A stretch of DNA of 64,000 nucleotides from Streptococcus sp. 596553 (GTDB lineage: Bacteria > Bacillota > Bacilli > Lactobacillales > Streptococcaceae), in the NCBI RefSeq assembly GCF_900411395.1, contig NZ_OXCQ01000008.1:1-64000 (forward strand), in the 5' to 3' direction. A program made the position numbers and the translations under genes. Shown piece by piece: positions 63,901 through 64,000 of the stretch (within the stretch, counting starts at the first letter, position 1; each line of letters begins with the position of its first letter). The notes beneath the pieces were generated by a model. The model was given only the letters and a program-made list of their open reading frames with translations. It was not told where the DNA came from and ran no database searches.

Positions 63901-64000
63901 GTCACTTTCACTAAGCAAGCTACAGGAACTACAGGTTTTAGAATTGCACCAAAAGTTCAAGTGAGAGCTAAAAAAGTTGCAAAAAGAGATTTATCTAATA
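60916..64000 (+). CDS. LysM-containing Glu/Pro/Ser/Thr-rich surface protein (incomplete at window end)
   Basis: 1028 codons are visible and the frame is open at the window edge. A signal sequence (LRTGAIVATGVILLGLGFLA) ends near VSASEQ. A LysM module follows at about residues 68-105 (YVIKWGDTLSVISEASNIPV), expected to bind peptidoglycan. Residues about 190-760 are a low-complexity stalk rich in E, P, A, T and S (PKVEEP, AKPAESN). A charged helical part (DDDRKTKDAEINKSTLNEDK) and a beta-type region after RRRRSIEEPQ begin the folded C-terminal part. The ribosome site (AGGAAAA) is weak. No anchor motif is seen because the end is missing. Confidence 0.85.
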   Translation, partial: MRQTNVRGSLSLRGFRKLRTGAIVATGVILLGLGFLAPTVSASEQDGVWVARTVEEVKADLQKEGDLFKYVIKWGDTLSVISEASNIPVDVLQEMNQASGKNLFLPHNELYFTEAETVSDTVTKHKIVIKESGASGEVRTYEVLLKKDQETKAVTFELTDVTEKVEKMTVNYSPVYQPVSAPVVERAEESGEKPASEAPAETSPEVKEETEAPAESTEAKATEPEVVTPAPKEEKPATPATKVEEPTESSEPKGTEAEPEVAKPAEPNAETPTPKVEEPTTPTPKEDATEGKIEAPKVEQPEASAEPTEPAPVVEEGTSGEQDQPAEETPAPSKPETPSSTEEVAKEAEGTEPEAAKPTESKATEPEVAKPAESNAEAATESTEASETSAETTPKENETEGTTPGATAEAGETTGEEGKEPEKTSETANTPSTGVTASANSDESGNTTEEKAEMPKVEEPAPAVEGTTAGEQGQPVEENPAPKESGEEGKAEDSVSSTESSSTASEGESTVTQPSVESGTDSTSEAEGKTSEEAGTQAPAESATAPKETDSTSEKEVEESGVTGKEAKETEEKPAPKEDSTSVDESNAETSNNPTTGATTSADSGESTPSTLTSDKTKPEEVANESEGKESAESGTSATTETATPAPAADSTNEVTNEGESENPVAEETPVTEEQPSTDNTASSSATSNSADSSSSTESTAPESTTATTGNTSNSSTDVTTDGNSNDSTSNEEKPQGDEPAVEHQGSEKSLEEDTKDSNKAAIDDDRKTKDAEINKSTLNEDKKKEALEKVKQLTEEYHNKLKSEQDTDKQADLIDEYRDKLREIETPGVEHDGPDFKKPIESHAGGTTIDENSTVANSALTSSNPSSQPSSSEDSPQAKPAATSDSSTTGDSGFRSAGTYQPRVTRRRRSIEEPQNTVSIYYNFDGMKDIPGFFGDPGEKNTVTIPAGTSEAQAKELVKEKIQAKVQELNKRGYTVKEEIVFEQDTDVKNFNYVVTFTKQATGTTGFRIAPKVQVRAKKVAKRDLSN

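Noticed and set aside
1..64000. tRNA, rRNA or replication origin
   Set aside because: No cloverleaf-like or rRNA-like stretch and no DnaA-box cluster was noticed while reading the window.

Overview
The window comes from a low-GC Gram-positive of the Streptococcus mitis/pneumoniae group. The evidence is gene order (blp immunity genes, ccrZ-trmB, rimP-nusA-ylxR-ylxQ-infB, rbfA, valS, pheST, metEF, pnp-cysE-cysS, vex1-2-3), several pneumococcal-type BOX repeats, extended -10 promoters, a TATAGTTTnAAACTATA MET box and LPXTG/YSIRK surface proteins. Departures from the pneumococcal arrangement as I remember it (extra cassettes before valS, no vncRS after vex3, very large adhesins) point to S. mitis, S. 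pseudopneumoniae or a divergent pneumococcus. I cannot fix the species from this window.

Layout. 1-3.2 kb: distal end of a bacteriocin (blp) locus, small membrane proteins and two CPBP-type proteins. 3.4-4.8 kb: ccrZ and trmB. 4.9-10.6 kb: the nusA-infB translation/transcription operon and rbfA. 10.8-14.4 kb: an EcsC-like gene with two tiny partners, DUF1858/DUF438 genes and small proteins. 14.4-23.1 kb: a T-box leader, a GNAT and a P-loop gene, then about 4.6 kb of inserted cassettes separating the T-box from valS, with decayed copies of the valS 5' end at the joints. 23.1-27.1 kb: a DUF3883-type putative nuclease and the ruins of a TOTE-type primase-helicase broken by a stop codon and two BOX elements. 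27.2-31.5 kb: phenylalanine T-box, pheS, GNAT, pheT. 31.7-33.7 kb: a frameshifted EEP-family gene, a gene cut by an IS30 remnant, and an orphan HigA-like antitoxin. 34-37.3 kb: metE-metF under a MET box. 37.3-38.1 kb: a long structured non-coding leader before pnp, including three tandem copies of one RNA fold. 38.1-43.8 kb: pnp, cysE, cysS, mrnC and a PucR-type regulator. 44.4-46.3 kb: an Rpn-family nuclease with an internal Shine-Dalgarno/ATG for a C-terminal short product, followed by two further tandem C-terminal cassettes that keep the same internal start. 46.6-57 kb: a 3395-residue LPNTG adhesin behind an 11-G tract. 57.1-60.6 kb: vex1-vex2-vex3 ABC exporter. 60.9 kb to the end: a LysM-containing, Glu/Pro/Thr/Ser-rich surface protein running off the window.

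The core genes form ordinary housekeeping units (translation initiation, aminoacyl-tRNA synthesis, methionine and cysteine supply, RNA turnover). The most unusual material is the Rpn cassette array, the covarying RNA repeats upstream of pnp, the rearranged valS locus, the decayed conflict system between valS and pheS, and the poly-G/hairpin leader of the giant adhesin.
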